Positions 1 to 9,089 of a DNA stretch of 32,176 nucleotides are shown in pieces. The notes below the pieces were generated by a model, which worked only from the letters and a program-made list of their open reading frames with translations, had not been told where the DNA came from and searched no databases. This DNA is from a virus, in the IMG/VR virus record IMGVR_UViG_3300020180_000084, positions 1 through 32,176 of that record. One strand, given 5' to 3'. Positions within the stretch are counted from its first letter, which is position 1. Each line of letters starts with the position of its first letter. The translations under genes and the position numbers were made by a program.

Positions 1-127
1 AACGCCCGGTGCAATGGCTTTTTTAGCTTCGGCGGTCACTGCCTTCTTAGGGTCTTGTTGTTGGTTATTTTTGCTGGCCGTCTTGATCACCTTAGGTGCG
101 TTGACATTTTTAACCGCTGCGGCCAGC
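1..127. repeat. Left copy of 127-bp terminal direct repeat (contig circularity)
   Basis: These 127 bases are identical to 32050-32176. The repeat lies inside a coding sequence that reads continuously across the junction when the ends are joined, so it is an assembly overlap of a circular or circularly permuted genome and not a biological terminal repeat. The exact length of 127 matches a common assembler k-mer size. Confidence 0.95.
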
Positions 128-1674
128 CCGGCTAGGTCAAAGCCGTATGCTTTCCCCTCATCCTGGCTATCGCTAACATCATACTGCGGGTTAATACCGA
201 TCTTGCCTAGTAGGCTAGACCAGCCCTGCCTTTCACTGTCAAGGGTGACGTCACCTACGTTTAGAGCTGCGCCCTTTGTTAGATATTGGCTAACATCTAG
301 GCCTTTTTCTTGGGCTTCGGATAACGACTGGGCAGAGATGCCGGTCAGCTTTGCAAGGGGCTGCATATGGGCTGTAGGGTCTCGGCTGTAGGAGCTTGGC
401 CCGGATTGATAGGACTGAATGGCATTGGCGTAGACATTATAAGAGTCATCTCTTTTTTGTTGCTCGGTTTTTAGTCGGCTCTCTAGGCCGTCTTGTAAGG
501 TTTTAGCCTCTCTTGAGAGAGTGATTTTCTCTTGATTGGATTCGAAGGGATTCGCTGAGGCCCCGGTCTTACTAACCATATTGGCGTCAAGCCCACTGCC
601 TGGCATGAGGCTAGATAGGGCGTTGAATTGTGCTATCTCTGCGTCTTGAGCAAAGTCGCCTGCATTTCTTCTTTTGCCTGCGCTGATTAAGTCACTCATC
701 TTAGCGCCGTTTTTCAGTAAAAATTCGCCGGTTGCTGTGTCTAAGCCTATCTCGGCAAATGCACGGCCCCGAATGTTGCTATTAGGGCTAGATACTTCGG
801 TGCTTAAGCGGGCAAAGATGTCATCATTCGCTTTGTTGGCGCCTACCGCTGTAGTGCTGTAGTCATCAAAGACTTTTTTACTTGCGTCAAGGCTAGTGGT
901 AGCTGCGTTGCCGGTGTCGGTCCTTAGTTGGTCGGTTGCGGCCTTGGCGCCGCCTATGTCGGTGTCTACTCCTGTTAGTATGTCATCCCAGCCCTGCGTG
1001 AAGGTTGAGCCGGTGCCAAAATCTTTCTTGCCTTGCAGAATTGTCTCTCTAGCTGGGCCTTGGCCTACCAGGAAAGAATCTAGCCTCTGCTCACCGGCAT
1101 TATAGTCATCTCTCGGCTCATAGGCTTTTGCAATCGTGTCTCTACGTCCTTCAAAATCCTCTAGAACATCAGCGCTCTTTGCTACGTCTTGGTAGCCTTT
1201 AGACGCGGCATTAAAACCAGAGGCCTCACTAGCCGCATTTGGGCCGGTGTAGCTAGCATCTCTCATGCTTTCATAGGTTTTTCTCCGGGTTTCATCATTT
1301 GCAATTGATGCTGCGTTAGTGCCTAGGTCAGAGATGATTGAGTTATCTCTTTTAGGGGTTTGGTTTCCTACCGTTTCTTTTGCTCCGGCCGCAAAGAGGT
1401 CACCGGTGCTGGTAGCTCCGGCCGCTCTAGCGCTTACGCCGCCTACTACTTTTTGAGCCATAGCGTTAGCTTGGGGCTTATTGGCGTCTACGTAGCTAAC
1501 AAGGTTAGTCCACCCTGTGCCTTTTGCTTTTTCGCCTGCCGCCGGGCCTTCCGCTGCAGATTGACCGGGAGCTCCGGCCCCGCTGGTGCCGGTTGATAAA
1601 ACCTGCTCAGAGCCCTGGGGCTGGCCGCTTTGCTGATTAAGATTTTCCTCATCGTCATCTTTTACGAAAGCCAT
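1..1674 (-). CDS. Large Ala/Ser/Asp-rich virion protein, N-terminal 558 codons (gene wraps across contig end)
   Basis: Start ATG at 1674 has an AGGA ribosome binding site 8 nt upstream, overlapping the stop of the 131-aa gene. The frame stays open to base 1 and continues at 32049 to a stop at 31957, giving 588 aa in all. It begins MAFVKDDDEENLNQQSGQ and is rich in Ala, Ser, Gly, Asp and Asn with no membrane segment or signal peptide. The last 70 or so residues are Lys/Ala/Pro-rich and basic. It sits between the nozzle/131-aa pair and three other large, low-complexity proteins, the place where podoviruses keep internal (ejection) proteins. I do not recognise a family. A role as an internal virion protein is inferred from position and composition only. 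Confidence 0.85.
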   Translation of the reverse strand, partial: MAFVKDDDEENLNQQSGQPQGSEQVLSTGTSGAGAPGQSAAEGPAAGEKAKGTGWTNLVSYVDANKPQANAMAQKVVGGVSARAAGATSTGDLFAAGAKETVGNQTPKRDNSIISDLGTNAASIANDETRRKTYESMRDASYTGPNAASEASGFNAASKGYQDVAKSADVLEDFEGRRDTIAKAYEPRDDYNAGEQRLDSFLVGQGPARETILQGKKDFGTGSTFTQGWDDILTGVDTDIGGAKAATDQLRTDTGNAATTSLDASKKVFDDYSTTAVGANKANDDIFARLSTEVSSPNSNIRGRAFAEIGLDTATGEFLLKNGAKMSDLISAGKRRNAGDFAQDAEIAQFNALSSLMPGSGLDANMVSKTGASANPFESNQEKITLSREAKTLQDGLESRLKTEQQKRDDSYNVYANAIQSYQSGPSSYSRDPTAHMQPLAKLTGISAQSLSEAQEKGLDVSQYLTKGAALNVGDVTLDSERQGWSSLLGKIGINPQYDVSDSQDEGKAYGFDLAGLAAAVKNVNAPKVIKTASKNNQQQDPKKAVTAEAKKAIAPGV

Positions 1675-1679
1675 TTTGT

Positions 1680-2075
1680 TTATCCTGTGATTGCTATGAA
1701 AGAGAGGTTAAATTTTGCGGTTGAGGTAGGTGTGATGCCTGTCACCCCGTCTATTCTGATTCTTTCACCGTCCCAAGTCCAATCAAGAAAGACAGCGTCT
1801 GTGAAAGTTACATGCGCCCCTGAGAGCTCCCTACAAACTATAGCCCAAGCGCCTACGGGTTTGGCCGGTAGGGCCCAGGAAACATAAACCGGATAAACGC
1901 CGTCTAGTGTCACTGAGTTTACACTAGCACTCATATTCTGCCCGAACGTTAAACCGCTATTTAGTATCCTCTGGACATCCTCGAACCCTTTATTAACTGG
2001 TCCTATGATAGCGGCTAGCCAGCTGTAGCTAGGAAGATTTTCCTGCAGGATTTTTTTAAAGTTAAAAAATGCCAT
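1680..2075 (-). CDS. Small tail-associated protein, 131 aa
   Basis: Begins MAFFNFKKILQENLPSYSWL and ends in a beta-rich stretch (FLDWTWDGERIRIDGVTG) that looks like a small all-beta fold after an N-terminal helix. ATG at 2075 follows the nozzle gene stop (2076) directly, with no clear ribosome binding site, so translational coupling is likely. Small proteins of this kind commonly follow the nozzle gene in podoviruses and act as tail-tip or fiber-attachment parts; here that role is inferred from position. It could instead be an internal protein. Nothing seen is specific enough to name it. Confidence 0.8.
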   Translation of the reverse strand: MAFFNFKKILQENLPSYSWLAAIIGPVNKGFEDVQRILNSGLTFGQNMSASVNSVTLDGVYPVYVSWALPAKPVGAWAIVCRELSGAHVTFTDAVFLDWTWDGERIRIDGVTGITPTSTAKFNLSFIAITG

Positions 2076-4547
2076 TTATCTAGTCACCTTTTCACTGCCG
2101 ATCTCACCGAATAGAGAAACGCCCTGGAGTTTCCAAGGGCTGTAAGCGTAGGCGTGCTGCCAGCTCACTACCATTTGACTAGAGCGCTGTTTATCCCTTG
2201 GGACCCACTGCCTTGCTGCCCGTCTAGAACTCTCACCGCCCCAAGGTTCCTCGCCGAAAGTCCCAAGGCCCCACACACTTAGCCCGAAGCCTTGCACCGG
2301 CACTAGTGTCTCTACTGCTACTAAATCTGTCTCAAAGCCTAGGTAGCCTACGCCATTAAAATCATCTTTAAAGAATACGGTAGCGCTACTTAACTGTTTT
2401 TGTACTCCAGGGTTAGCCAGTGTCACAGGTGCCCAAGTAACCTTAGCCGGTATAGCTTTTAATATTTGGGCAGAGGCTATGTTGAAAGTTGGGTTGGCGG
2501 TTACTGTTACCGTGCCGTTAGTGCTTGAGACTGCCGTGATGATTGAAAAGAGCTCATCAGATTGATAGAGGAGGTCGCCTACGCTGGCTAGGTCACTATT
2601 TTCTGAGAGAGTTACTACGTCACCTGTCTGGGCCGTTACTGCGGTGTCTACTAGAAAATCAGCGTAGTCTCTGTATGTATAGCTCTTTCTTTCTTTTGAG
2701 ATTCTAGGTGCATCAGAATCAGCGAAAAAGGGCCTATTACTGTCTACCGCGCCGCATAGCTTTTTAAGGATATGCCTAGTCCAGGATGCAGTAAAAACAT
2801 TGTAAACATGAGCATGGGCAGGTGAGGTCGAAATGTCGTTAGGTACAAAGAGATAGTATTTTCTGTCGCTCTCATAAGAGAGGCCGAAAGCGGTTGATGT
2901 AAGCGTAGCTAGGGTGTTGCCAAAGAGGCTCGTAAGGTCGGTTTCAATCGGTCTAGAGATGACCCTTACCCCGTCAGAGACTTCAATGACGCCCTGGTCT
3001 GAGAGACAGAATATCCGGTTATTTAGGATGGCTGGGGTCTCTGCTCCTAGTATTTTTGCACTATTGTCTAATACTTCAACATTGAAGTTAGGATAAAACC
3101 CGGTTAACCGGCTAATGCCCTCATCTTTAAATATAAATAAGGCCTCTTGTAGGGCTACGATCCGGATGATTGCGCTGTCTTTTGAGCCTACCTGCACAAA
3201 ATTAACTAAGGGGACTGCCTCGGGCTGGTTTGGCTTACTCCATGCTAGGCCATTGACAAAGGTATCATTGGTAGAGGCTTGAGCGGTGCCGCTCGTAGGT
3301 ATGCCCGAAGGTGACCAACACGTAGCCCTTGAGGTCAGGACGTAAAAGGGGCCACCCCCGATATTCTTTTCTTCGAGTAGCATCTTGCCGGGAGTATCGT
3401 CTACACCGGACAAATAGAACCCACTAACTACAGATGAAGCGTAGCGGTTTATAACCCTGATTAAACTAGCTGCAGTATCTTTTATGTTTTGTGCGGCCGT
3501 GCCGCCTGTAGCCACTGCAAACTGGCCACTAGCAATTGTCTCACTTGCCTTAGCCGTATAGACTACGCCGCCAATTGTCAGGGTGTCATCTGCTACTATC
3601 CCTAGGGTGCCGCCTACAGAGATCAGGGTTAAAAAGTATCGGTTTTTTGATACTGTGTTGGCGAAAAAAAGGCACCCGTTAAAGACAGTTATGTCTTTAG
3701 CTAGAGGAGGTCTTTCGTTGCCGTTAGCAATACCCTCTTGACTAGCATTGGTGTAGAGAGAGGCACCCCTTAAGCTGTCGGGTGTGATGTCAGAGATTGC
3801 TACCTTTCCGGCTGTAATTTCAGCGGATGTCGGACTGCCTTCAAATTTTAATTGCAAGTCATCAGAGGGCTCGGCTGCAGTAGTTTGGGCGCTGCCGTAG
3901 AGCTGATAGATCCAAGCTGTAGTAACGCCGGTCGGAATGGTGGTAGTGACAATGGTGTCTCTAAAAGTAGAGAGGGCATTGGTATTTTTTACGACACCCC
4001 TTGCTGATGGGGCACCTAAAACTAGGGTGCCGTTAGCATCCTTAAGTCCCCAAACTAGTCTGTAAGCTATGCTATTAGTACCGTCTAAAAAGCCTGATGC
4101 GCCGGTTGTGACGGCTGATACGTCAAGGGCCTTAAACGCGCCGGCTACCCTTAGAGTGCCGTCGAATTTGTCTAAGACTTTAACTCCTAGAGAGGTTGTG
4201 AGATATACGTTTTGACTGGCTTTGGCTGTCTTAATCTTGATGCCTGTAGGGGCACTTACTGCGCCAACGTCAATCCAACCAGCGTTATAATAAGAGAGAG
4301 TAGCTGCGGCGTAAGGGGTGCCTCGGTGGGCAAAGAGCTTGTCATCATAAAAAAAAAGGCTATCTGCCCTATGAGCTGTGTCAGGGAAAGAATCGGTGGT
4401 AGCTCTTTCCAGGCCGCGTCTTGGCTCAATGATACCGTCTTGGAGTATGTCTACGTCATCGGCTTCAATCAAAGCGCCCTCGGGTGCCTCTGAGAGCTCA
4501 TTGACCGAAGTGAAGCGGCCTTTAGCTTTTAAGGTCATACTTTGCAT
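2076..4547 (-). CDS. Tail nozzle / tail tubular protein B-like, 823 aa
   Basis: This long beta-rich protein has the flow of podovirus nozzle proteins (T7 gp12 / P22 gp10-like). An N-terminal segment has GLERATTDSFPDTAHRADSL and repeated strand-turn blocks. A propeller-like stretch at about residues 455-550 contains EALFIFKDEGISRLTGFYP and ILNNRIFCLSDQGVIEVSDG. Residues about 321-407 form an inserted module (DTLTIGGVVYTAKA to FYVLTSR) that resembles one in the 181-aa protein at 8530. ATG at 4547 directly follows the adaptor stop; a second ATG three codons in is also possible. It would close the tail tube below the adaptor. Family call rests on pattern and position. Confidence 0.8.
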   Translation of the reverse strand: MQSMTLKAKGRFTSVNELSEAPEGALIEADDVDILQDGIIEPRRGLERATTDSFPDTAHRADSLFFYDDKLFAHRGTPYAAATLSYYNAGWIDVGAVSAPTGIKIKTAKASQNVYLTTSLGVKVLDKFDGTLRVAGAFKALDVSAVTTGASGFLDGTNSIAYRLVWGLKDANGTLVLGAPSARGVVKNTNALSTFRDTIVTTTIPTGVTTAWIYQLYGSAQTTAAEPSDDLQLKFEGSPTSAEITAGKVAISDITPDSLRGASLYTNASQEGIANGNERPPLAKDITVFNGCLFFANTVSKNRYFLTLISVGGTLGIVADDTLTIGGVVYTAKASETIASGQFAVATGGTAAQNIKDTAASLIRVINRYASSVVSGFYLSGVDDTPGKMLLEEKNIGGGPFYVLTSRATCWSPSGIPTSGTAQASTNDTFVNGLAWSKPNQPEAVPLVNFVQVGSKDSAIIRIVALQEALFIFKDEGISRLTGFYPNFNVEVLDNSAKILGAETPAILNNRIFCLSDQGVIEVSDGVRVISRPIETDLTSLFGNTLATLTSTAFGLSYESDRKYYLFVPNDISTSPAHAHVYNVFTASWTRHILKKLCGAVDSNRPFFADSDAPRISKERKSYTYRDYADFLVDTAVTAQTGDVVTLSENSDLASVGDLLYQSDELFSIITAVSSTNGTVTVTANPTFNIASAQILKAIPAKVTWAPVTLANPGVQKQLSSATVFFKDDFNGVGYLGFETDLVAVETLVPVQGFGLSVWGLGTFGEEPWGGESSRRAARQWVPRDKQRSSQMVVSWQHAYAYSPWKLQGVSLFGEIGSEKVTR

Positions 4548-5414
4548 TTAGATATTCCATGGGTTACTAACGATGACCCTGGCTTCGCCAACAGTCCTCG
4601 GTGTTAATAGGATGACGGCCGTTTCTAGCATCTCTTTAAACTCTTTGCGGGCCCCTGATGCACCGGATTGATTCATACTCTCTAAGACTTTACTGGCTGC
4701 GCCTTGGCTTAGGACTGGTACTAGCTCGGCTGGTAGCTGCACAAGAGGTGAGGTCCCCTTAAGGCTAATGTAGTCCCCTACTCTTAGTGTGCTCGGTAAT
4801 GCAGCAAAGGTCATATCTGAGCCTGAGATGAGCGTACTAGTTTGGTCAATTGCTAGGCACTCATGGCCGCCGTCTTGCTTTATAAAATCAAAGATATTTC
4901 CTGTTACCCATGTAGAGACAATAGTGCCTACGGTGACGGTTAATGAGTTTATAGCTGTTACTACGGCTGCAGCTGTAGGAAGGACTAGGGCGCTCGGGCG
5001 TAAGGGAAAGTATAGCCTTAAAGTGCGGGTAGTGGCGTTAGGCTTAGGGAAAAGCATAACGTCATTGCCAAGTAGGTAAAAACTTTCAGGGTTGCCGGAT
5101 GCATTTGAATTAATGCGCTCGGGCTCGGTGCGCGGGACATCAGGGATGACGGTAGTGCCGTCTATAATATGGACGTCTCTAAGCTGCAACCCTACTGCCC
5201 TAGCCGGGATAGCGTAGGCAGCTTGGTTTATGGTTATGGCAAAATCTTTGTATGTGACTAGATACTCCTCACGGGCTTTTAAAAGAGCTGGGACAATTTT
5301 TGTCATGGTCTCATTGTCGGCTACTTTTAAAAGCTGGGCATCAGTGTAGGTCGTCTGCCCTTCGGGAGCAAAAGAGTTAGCTTTAATGTCCTCTAAAAGA
5401 TCGGTTGTTAGCAT
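4548..5414 (-). CDS. Head-tail adaptor / tail tubular protein A-like, 288 aa
   Basis: The protein has an N-terminal helical region (TTYTDAQLLKVADNETMTKI) and a beta-rich middle with NPESFYLLGNDVMLFPKPN followed by TLRLYFPLRPSALV. This combination is typical of podovirus adaptor proteins, which form the ring between portal and nozzle. An insertion with an Ala/Val/Thr-rich strand follows (residues about 140-215), then a helical C-terminus. ATG at 5414 has AAAGG 6 nt upstream. Its stop (TAA, 4548-4550) abuts the nozzle start, as expected for two parts of one tail complex. Identity comes from motif feel and synteny. Confidence 0.78.
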   Translation of the reverse strand: MLTTDLLEDIKANSFAPEGQTTYTDAQLLKVADNETMTKIVPALLKAREEYLVTYKDFAITINQAAYAIPARAVGLQLRDVHIIDGTTVIPDVPRTEPERINSNASGNPESFYLLGNDVMLFPKPNATTRTLRLYFPLRPSALVLPTAAAVVTAINSLTVTVGTIVSTWVTGNIFDFIKQDGGHECLAIDQTSTLISGSDMTFAALPSTLRVGDYISLKGTSPLVQLPAELVPVLSQGAASKVLESMNQSGASGARKEFKEMLETAVILLTPRTVGEARVIVSNPWNI

Positions 5415-5423
5415 TTTTGGCCT

Positions 5424-5609
5424 TTAGGCTTTTTTTAGTTTTTTTGCGAGATTTTCTGAGAGGGATTCCATGAGCTCCGCTAGGATGTCATCTTTTGCTA
5501 ACATCTCCATGCCGTGGTCTACCTCTACTACTTCCATTTCATCTTCATCTTCATCTTCGCGGTAGTTATAAGCTTTTTCGCTGTGCCCGCATTTTGCGCA
5601 TTTGTCCAT
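5424..5609 (-). CDS. Small acidic protein with Cys pair, 61 aa
   Basis: N-terminus MDKCAKCGHSEKAYNYRED has a CxxCGH knuckle that could hold half of a zinc site. A run of alternating Asp and Glu follows, then a C-terminal amphipathic helix (ILAELMESLSENLAKKLKKA). AAGGA lies 9 nt upstream of the ATG at 5609. It lies in the virion operon, 9 nt ahead of the adaptor gene. No family recognised. Confidence 0.7.
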   Translation of the reverse strand: MDKCAKCGHSEKAYNYREDEDEDEMEVVEVDHGMEMLAKDDILAELMESLSENLAKKLKKA

Positions 5610-5649
5610 TTTGATTTTCCTTTAAAGAATTTAACTATTAAAGAGCGGA

Positions 5650-5871
5650 TTAACCGCCCATGCCTGCTTTTTCATATACCTGGCAGATAGGGGCGCGTTT
5701 AGCAATGCGCCGATTGATTCTTGTTTTTAAACGCTGCAAAGCCCGAGGATTGCTTAGTAGGCCACCGACCATCCGGCTACGGTCAAGAAGTGCGCCGCTA
5801 TGGCTATAAATTTCAATTACGATTTTTCTTAGTCTGAAAGTGTCGCTATCTCGGTAAACTAGGAATTTCAT
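5650..5871 (-). CDS. Small basic protein, 73 aa
   Basis: The frame is open back to 6012 inside the fiber gene, but the supported start is ATG at 5871: AAAGG lies 6 nt upstream and the start falls just after the fiber stop (5915). The product begins MKFLVYRDSDTFRLRKIVIE and is Arg/Lys-rich in its C-terminal half (LKTRINRRIAKRAP). It sits between the fiber and adaptor genes. Function unknown; it is not obviously a chaperone or decoration protein. Confidence 0.65.
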   Translation of the reverse strand: MKFLVYRDSDTFRLRKIVIEIYSHSGALLDRSRMVGGLLSNPRALQRLKTRINRRIAKRAPICQVYEKAGMGG

Positions 5872-5914
5872 TTTTTGCCTTTCGTTTAAAGTAGAAATAT
5901 TGGAAGTAGTTTCA

Positions 5915-7903
5915 TCATTTAGCCTCAAGTGCTTCAATTCGCACCGATAGTGATAAAATAATTTGTTGTTGCTCTTGCATTGCTTTAATGAGCCTTGACT
6001 CTCCTTTGCCAAGGCCGGCTAACGATAGGTAACCAGTTTTCTCATCTGCACTCACTAAATCAGGATAAATCTTTGCTACTTCTTGAGCGATAAAACCGAT
6101 CTGATGTCCGCTGCCATTTTTGTAATCGAACTCAACCGGTCGAAGGCTCATTATGTTTGATAGCTGACTCGGTAACGAAACAATATTTTCCTTTAGTCTC
6201 TCATCAGATATATTAGTGAAAATCGCTTGTTCGGCACCGTTGCCCGTGATACTGCCGTTGGCAGTTGTAACGCCAGTAAAAAACCGCATAAACGTCTGTG
6301 TGGTGCCGGTTGTTGTGGTTCTTTTACGGATATAAACACCCGCACCCCTGTCATTGGCATCAGTTGCGTTAAGACTTCTAATATCAAGAAGGCCTGCATC
6401 GGTATCAGCCAGGATGCTTACGGACCCTACGGGAGCCGCTACAGCGCCGAATGTTGCCGATCCGGTGCTGGTAATTCTAAATCGGTAAGCTAATGCTGTT
6501 GAATCATAAATGCTAAGACCGTTTGTTGATGAATTGCCATCACCGTCAACGTCACCAACAAACATACTAAATTTGTTAGATGCCGCTCTCTGGAACTGCA
6601 AAAGCGGCCCAGATCCAGAGGTGCCAGAGTTGATATTAAACGTAGCATCTGTGGTGCCAGTAATAGTTTTAGGACCAAAGATAGTTTGTGCGCCTACAGT
6701 AACTATCCCAATGTCTGTGCTACTTGCTGCCGCGCCGGTTGTGAAAAAACCAGGGGCATCAATCTGACCGGAAACAACGTCCGTACCGTTACCGCGCACT
6801 ACTCTGTTATTTGTTACGGCCGCTACTCTTTCAGCTACACCGGAAGTACCGCCCCGGATTAAGTCGCCCCTGGTAGTCATCGGGCTCGTTAAGACCGAAA
6901 TCCAGCTCGTATTTGTGGCGTCTGTACTTAATACCTTGCCGCTATGAGTCGCCTGTGATGGGAGTAAAGCATTAGTTGCTGCGTTGGCTGTGGTTTGTCC
7001 TGTGCCGCCGTTAGCAATTGGTGTCGCGCCTGATAGCTGAGTAGCCGCTAAAACAGTGATTGTGTTGCTTGCGCCCGCTATCGTCTTATTAGTAAGCGTA
7101 GCGCTCGCGCTATTCTTTGTGGTGTCCGATGTATTGTCTACGTTACCTAGGCCTACATCAGCTTTAACTATTCCCGTTGGTGAATTAATTACGGGTGCCG
7201 TTAAGGTTTTGTTGGTCAGTGTTACCGATGCCGCATTCTTTGTGACATCCGAGGTATTGTCTACGTTGCCTAGGCCAAGCTGGGTTGCCGTTGTGCTATG
7301 CGGGTTTGAGGTGCTAGCTATGTGAGATGCTGAGGTAGTGATAGCAGTATCAATCTGGGCATGAGTATTAGTGCCAATCGCAGTTAAATCAGTATGCGCC
7401 CTGGTAGCCAGGTCCGTTAGGTTTGAACCGGTCTTTGATACCTTAGTCCAGGCAATAGCAGCAGCCGCGTCAATGTTGGCGTCTAATAGTAAGGCCCATG
7501 CGTAAGCTGTGCCGCCTGCATTCATCCTTAATGCTGTGTGGGCTGTGCCAAGTGCTAGGGTAACAATTGGAGTGCCGTCAAATTCTAAGACATTTGAAGC
7601 ATTAAGTTTTAAGGCTAGGTCAGCTCCATTGGCTGCGTTACGCCAGGCTACTGACTCATTATTACCAAGCCTTACAATGCCGGTAGTGGATGGTGTTGAG
7701 CGGCTTGAAAACTTCGCGGCCTTAAGACCATAGGTAGCGCCGAAGTCAACATCGGCCGCTGTCAGTGTGAAGGTGCCACCTACTTTTTGCAGGGTGCCGG
7801 TCGCTAGAGCAATGAGGTAGGCGCTAACTTGCCCGCCCCAAGCTCTTTCACCTGTAGCTGGCACTGAGTAACTCGTGCCGTTAAAGCTTACTGTAGTAGC
7901 CAT
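5915..7903 (-). CDS. Fiber protein with C-terminal S74 intramolecular chaperone domain, 662 aa
   Basis: N-terminal part (MATTVSFNGTSYSVPATGER) resembles phage fiber attachment regions. The middle is Ser/Thr/Ala/Asn-rich with two copies of GLGNVDNTSD spaced 41 residues apart, typical of trimeric fiber shafts. The last 99 residues are a peptidase S74 domain: NISDERLKENI, then FDYKNGSGHQIGFIAQEV, then a C-terminal coiled coil. The Ser-Lys dyad of SDxRxK (S566, K571) is intact, so self-cleavage after trimerisation is expected. AAGGA precedes the ATG at 7903. It lies between small head-type genes and the adaptor, so it may be a head fiber or a tail fiber. Receptor or polysaccharide binding is inferred. 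Confidence 0.88.
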   Translation of the reverse strand: MATTVSFNGTSYSVPATGERAWGGQVSAYLIALATGTLQKVGGTFTLTAADVDFGATYGLKAAKFSSRSTPSTTGIVRLGNNESVAWRNAANGADLALKLNASNVLEFDGTPIVTLALGTAHTALRMNAGGTAYAWALLLDANIDAAAAIAWTKVSKTGSNLTDLATRAHTDLTAIGTNTHAQIDTAITTSASHIASTSNPHSTTATQLGLGNVDNTSDVTKNAASVTLTNKTLTAPVINSPTGIVKADVGLGNVDNTSDTTKNSASATLTNKTIAGASNTITVLAATQLSGATPIANGGTGQTTANAATNALLPSQATHSGKVLSTDATNTSWISVLTSPMTTRGDLIRGGTSGVAERVAAVTNNRVVRGNGTDVVSGQIDAPGFFTTGAAASSTDIGIVTVGAQTIFGPKTITGTTDATFNINSGTSGSGPLLQFQRAASNKFSMFVGDVDGDGNSSTNGLSIYDSTALAYRFRITSTGSATFGAVAAPVGSVSILADTDAGLLDIRSLNATDANDRGAGVYIRKRTTTTGTTQTFMRFFTGVTTANGSITGNGAEQAIFTNISDERLKENIVSLPSQLSNIMSLRPVEFDYKNGSGHQIGFIAQEVAKIYPDLVSADEKTGYLSLAGLGKGESRLIKAMQEQQQIILSLSVRIEALEAK
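7079..7276 (-). repeat. Two-copy internal repeat in the fiber shaft
   Basis: Residues 210-234 and 251-275 of the fiber are near-copies, both containing GLGNVDNTSD and then ASxTLTNKT. At DNA level the block with tattgtctacgtt occurs twice, 123 nt apart. Such blocks arise by duplication and set shaft length. Confidence 0.8.
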
Positions 7904-7905
7904 AT

Positions 7906-8490
7906 TTAATCCTTGGCGATAATATTTAGCGTTATAGCTAGAGATCCCGCTGTTACGGTTGCATAAAACCTAGCGTATCTAAAGCCTGGTTTATCTTTTT
8001 CAAGCCATACTGTAGCGGCTACCGTTACGTTGGTAGCTGAACCCTCATCAGAAAAGCCTGCAGATACAAAATTGCTTTTTTGCAGTTTTACTGAGCCGCC
8101 TGCTAAGACTGTGGGTGTAAGGGTGTGGGTGCCGGTGCCGGTGTCGGTGATATCTACTACTGTGCCGGCAAGTGCTAGGGCGTAGGTAGTGGCAAGGCTA
8201 AAGGTATCGGCGCTTAGGACTATGACAAAATAATCTGTCGCCAAGGAGATGCCGGCCGGTAGTGTGGTAGTAGTGCTGCCCCTTACCTTAAGGCCGGTGA
8301 TAAAGCCGTGCGCTACTGCCGTGCAAATATCTGTAACGGCTGCAGTGAAGGTTTTATCGCTTGGGGTTGTGACCGTAGCTACTGCCTGAATTGACAAAAT
8401 ATCTGCATATTCTAGTTCGATATCAAAGGTTGTGGGGCCTACGATATTTGACAGGGTTACCTGTCTATCAATTAGTCTATTTTTTCCCAT
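7906..8490 (-). CDS. Structural protein, probable head decoration or fiber-associated, 194 aa
   Basis: Begins MGKNRLIDRQVTLSNIVGPT and is Thr/Ala/Val-rich and beta-strand-like throughout, with no signal peptide or membrane segment. GAGG lies 6 nt upstream of the ATG at 8490, and the stop is 2 nt from the fiber start. Position after the coat protein and composition suggest a virion surface protein. The middle (about residues 40-125) looks like an Ig-like or beta-sandwich insertion. No specific family recognised. Confidence 0.75.
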   Translation of the reverse strand: MGKNRLIDRQVTLSNIVGPTTFDIELEYADILSIQAVATVTTPSDKTFTAAVTDICTAVAHGFITGLKVRGSTTTTLPAGISLATDYFVIVLSADTFSLATTYALALAGTVVDITDTGTGTHTLTPTVLAGGSVKLQKSNFVSAGFSDEGSATNVTVAATVWLEKDKPGFRYARFYATVTAGSLAITLNIIAKD

Positions 8491-8529
8491 ATGATCCTCT
8501 TTAAATTATGGTGTGGCCGTTAGCTGGTC

Positions 8530-9075
8530 TCATAGGCCCAAAGCGTAGGTAGTGGCCGCTGAGTCAGCGCCGCCGGTGCCGCCTGCTAAAAATGCGGCTG
8601 ATGTCGTAATGGTGGTATCTGCATCAGAGATAGGGATTTTGTTACCTACTAGGCCTTTTTGTAGAGCTGTGACTGTGACTACGCCTAGGGCTGAGGTTGC
8701 TCTAACTACTTTGCCGGTAATAGAGTGCAAATTGATAGCGGCTGCCATCGCGGCTGCATCAGCTGTGTCGTCTGCTCCGTCTACTTCGACATCGTTTTCT
8801 AGGGTAGGTGTTGATGTGAAAGTAAAGGTTTGGCTGCCGATAGTGAGGGCATCAGTTGCAATGACTGAGACTAGAGTAAAGGTGCCGCTGGCTGCCACTG
8901 GGTTAGATGCCCCTGTTTGGACATCAAGAATTCCAACTTGCTGGCCACTAAGAAGGTCCTTGATAAACTGCGCGCAGGCCTGAGCCCCTACTTTTGGCTT
9001 GCCGGCGTGGACTAGCTTTTGATTAAGAAGGGCCTGAGTTAGCGGGGACCTGATTGTAAAAACTACAGATGACAT
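8530..9075 (-). CDS. Structural protein next to coat gene, probable head protein, 181 aa
   Basis: N-terminus (MSSVVFTIRSPLTQALLNQK) is helical. From about residue 74 it carries a beta-rich module (DALTIGSQTFTF, then AAAMAAAINLHS, then VTVTALQKGLVGNKIPIS) that is a common phage virion domain and is also seen inside the nozzle protein here. AAGGA is 7 nt upstream of the ATG at 9075, placed immediately after the coat-gene terminator, so its expression probably depends on read-through. Decoration protein or head-completion protein are the likeliest roles. Confidence 0.75.
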   Translation of the reverse strand: MSSVVFTIRSPLTQALLNQKLVHAGKPKVGAQACAQFIKDLLSGQQVGILDVQTGASNPVAASGTFTLVSVIATDALTIGSQTFTFTSTPTLENDVEVDGADDTADAAAMAAAINLHSITGKVVRATSALGVVTVTALQKGLVGNKIPISDADTTITTSAAFLAGGTGGADSAATTYALGL

Positions 9076-9089
9076 TTTTTAATCCTTTT

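Noticed and set aside
1-127. Biological terminal redundancy or phage long terminal repeat
   Set aside because: Exact 127-bp length and continuity of the gene across the junction point to assembly overlap.
5872-6012. Longer version of the 73-aa gene starting inside the fiber gene
   Set aside because: The internal ATG at 5871 has a proper ribosome binding site just after the fiber stop, and the extra N-terminus overlaps the S74 coding region in another frame.
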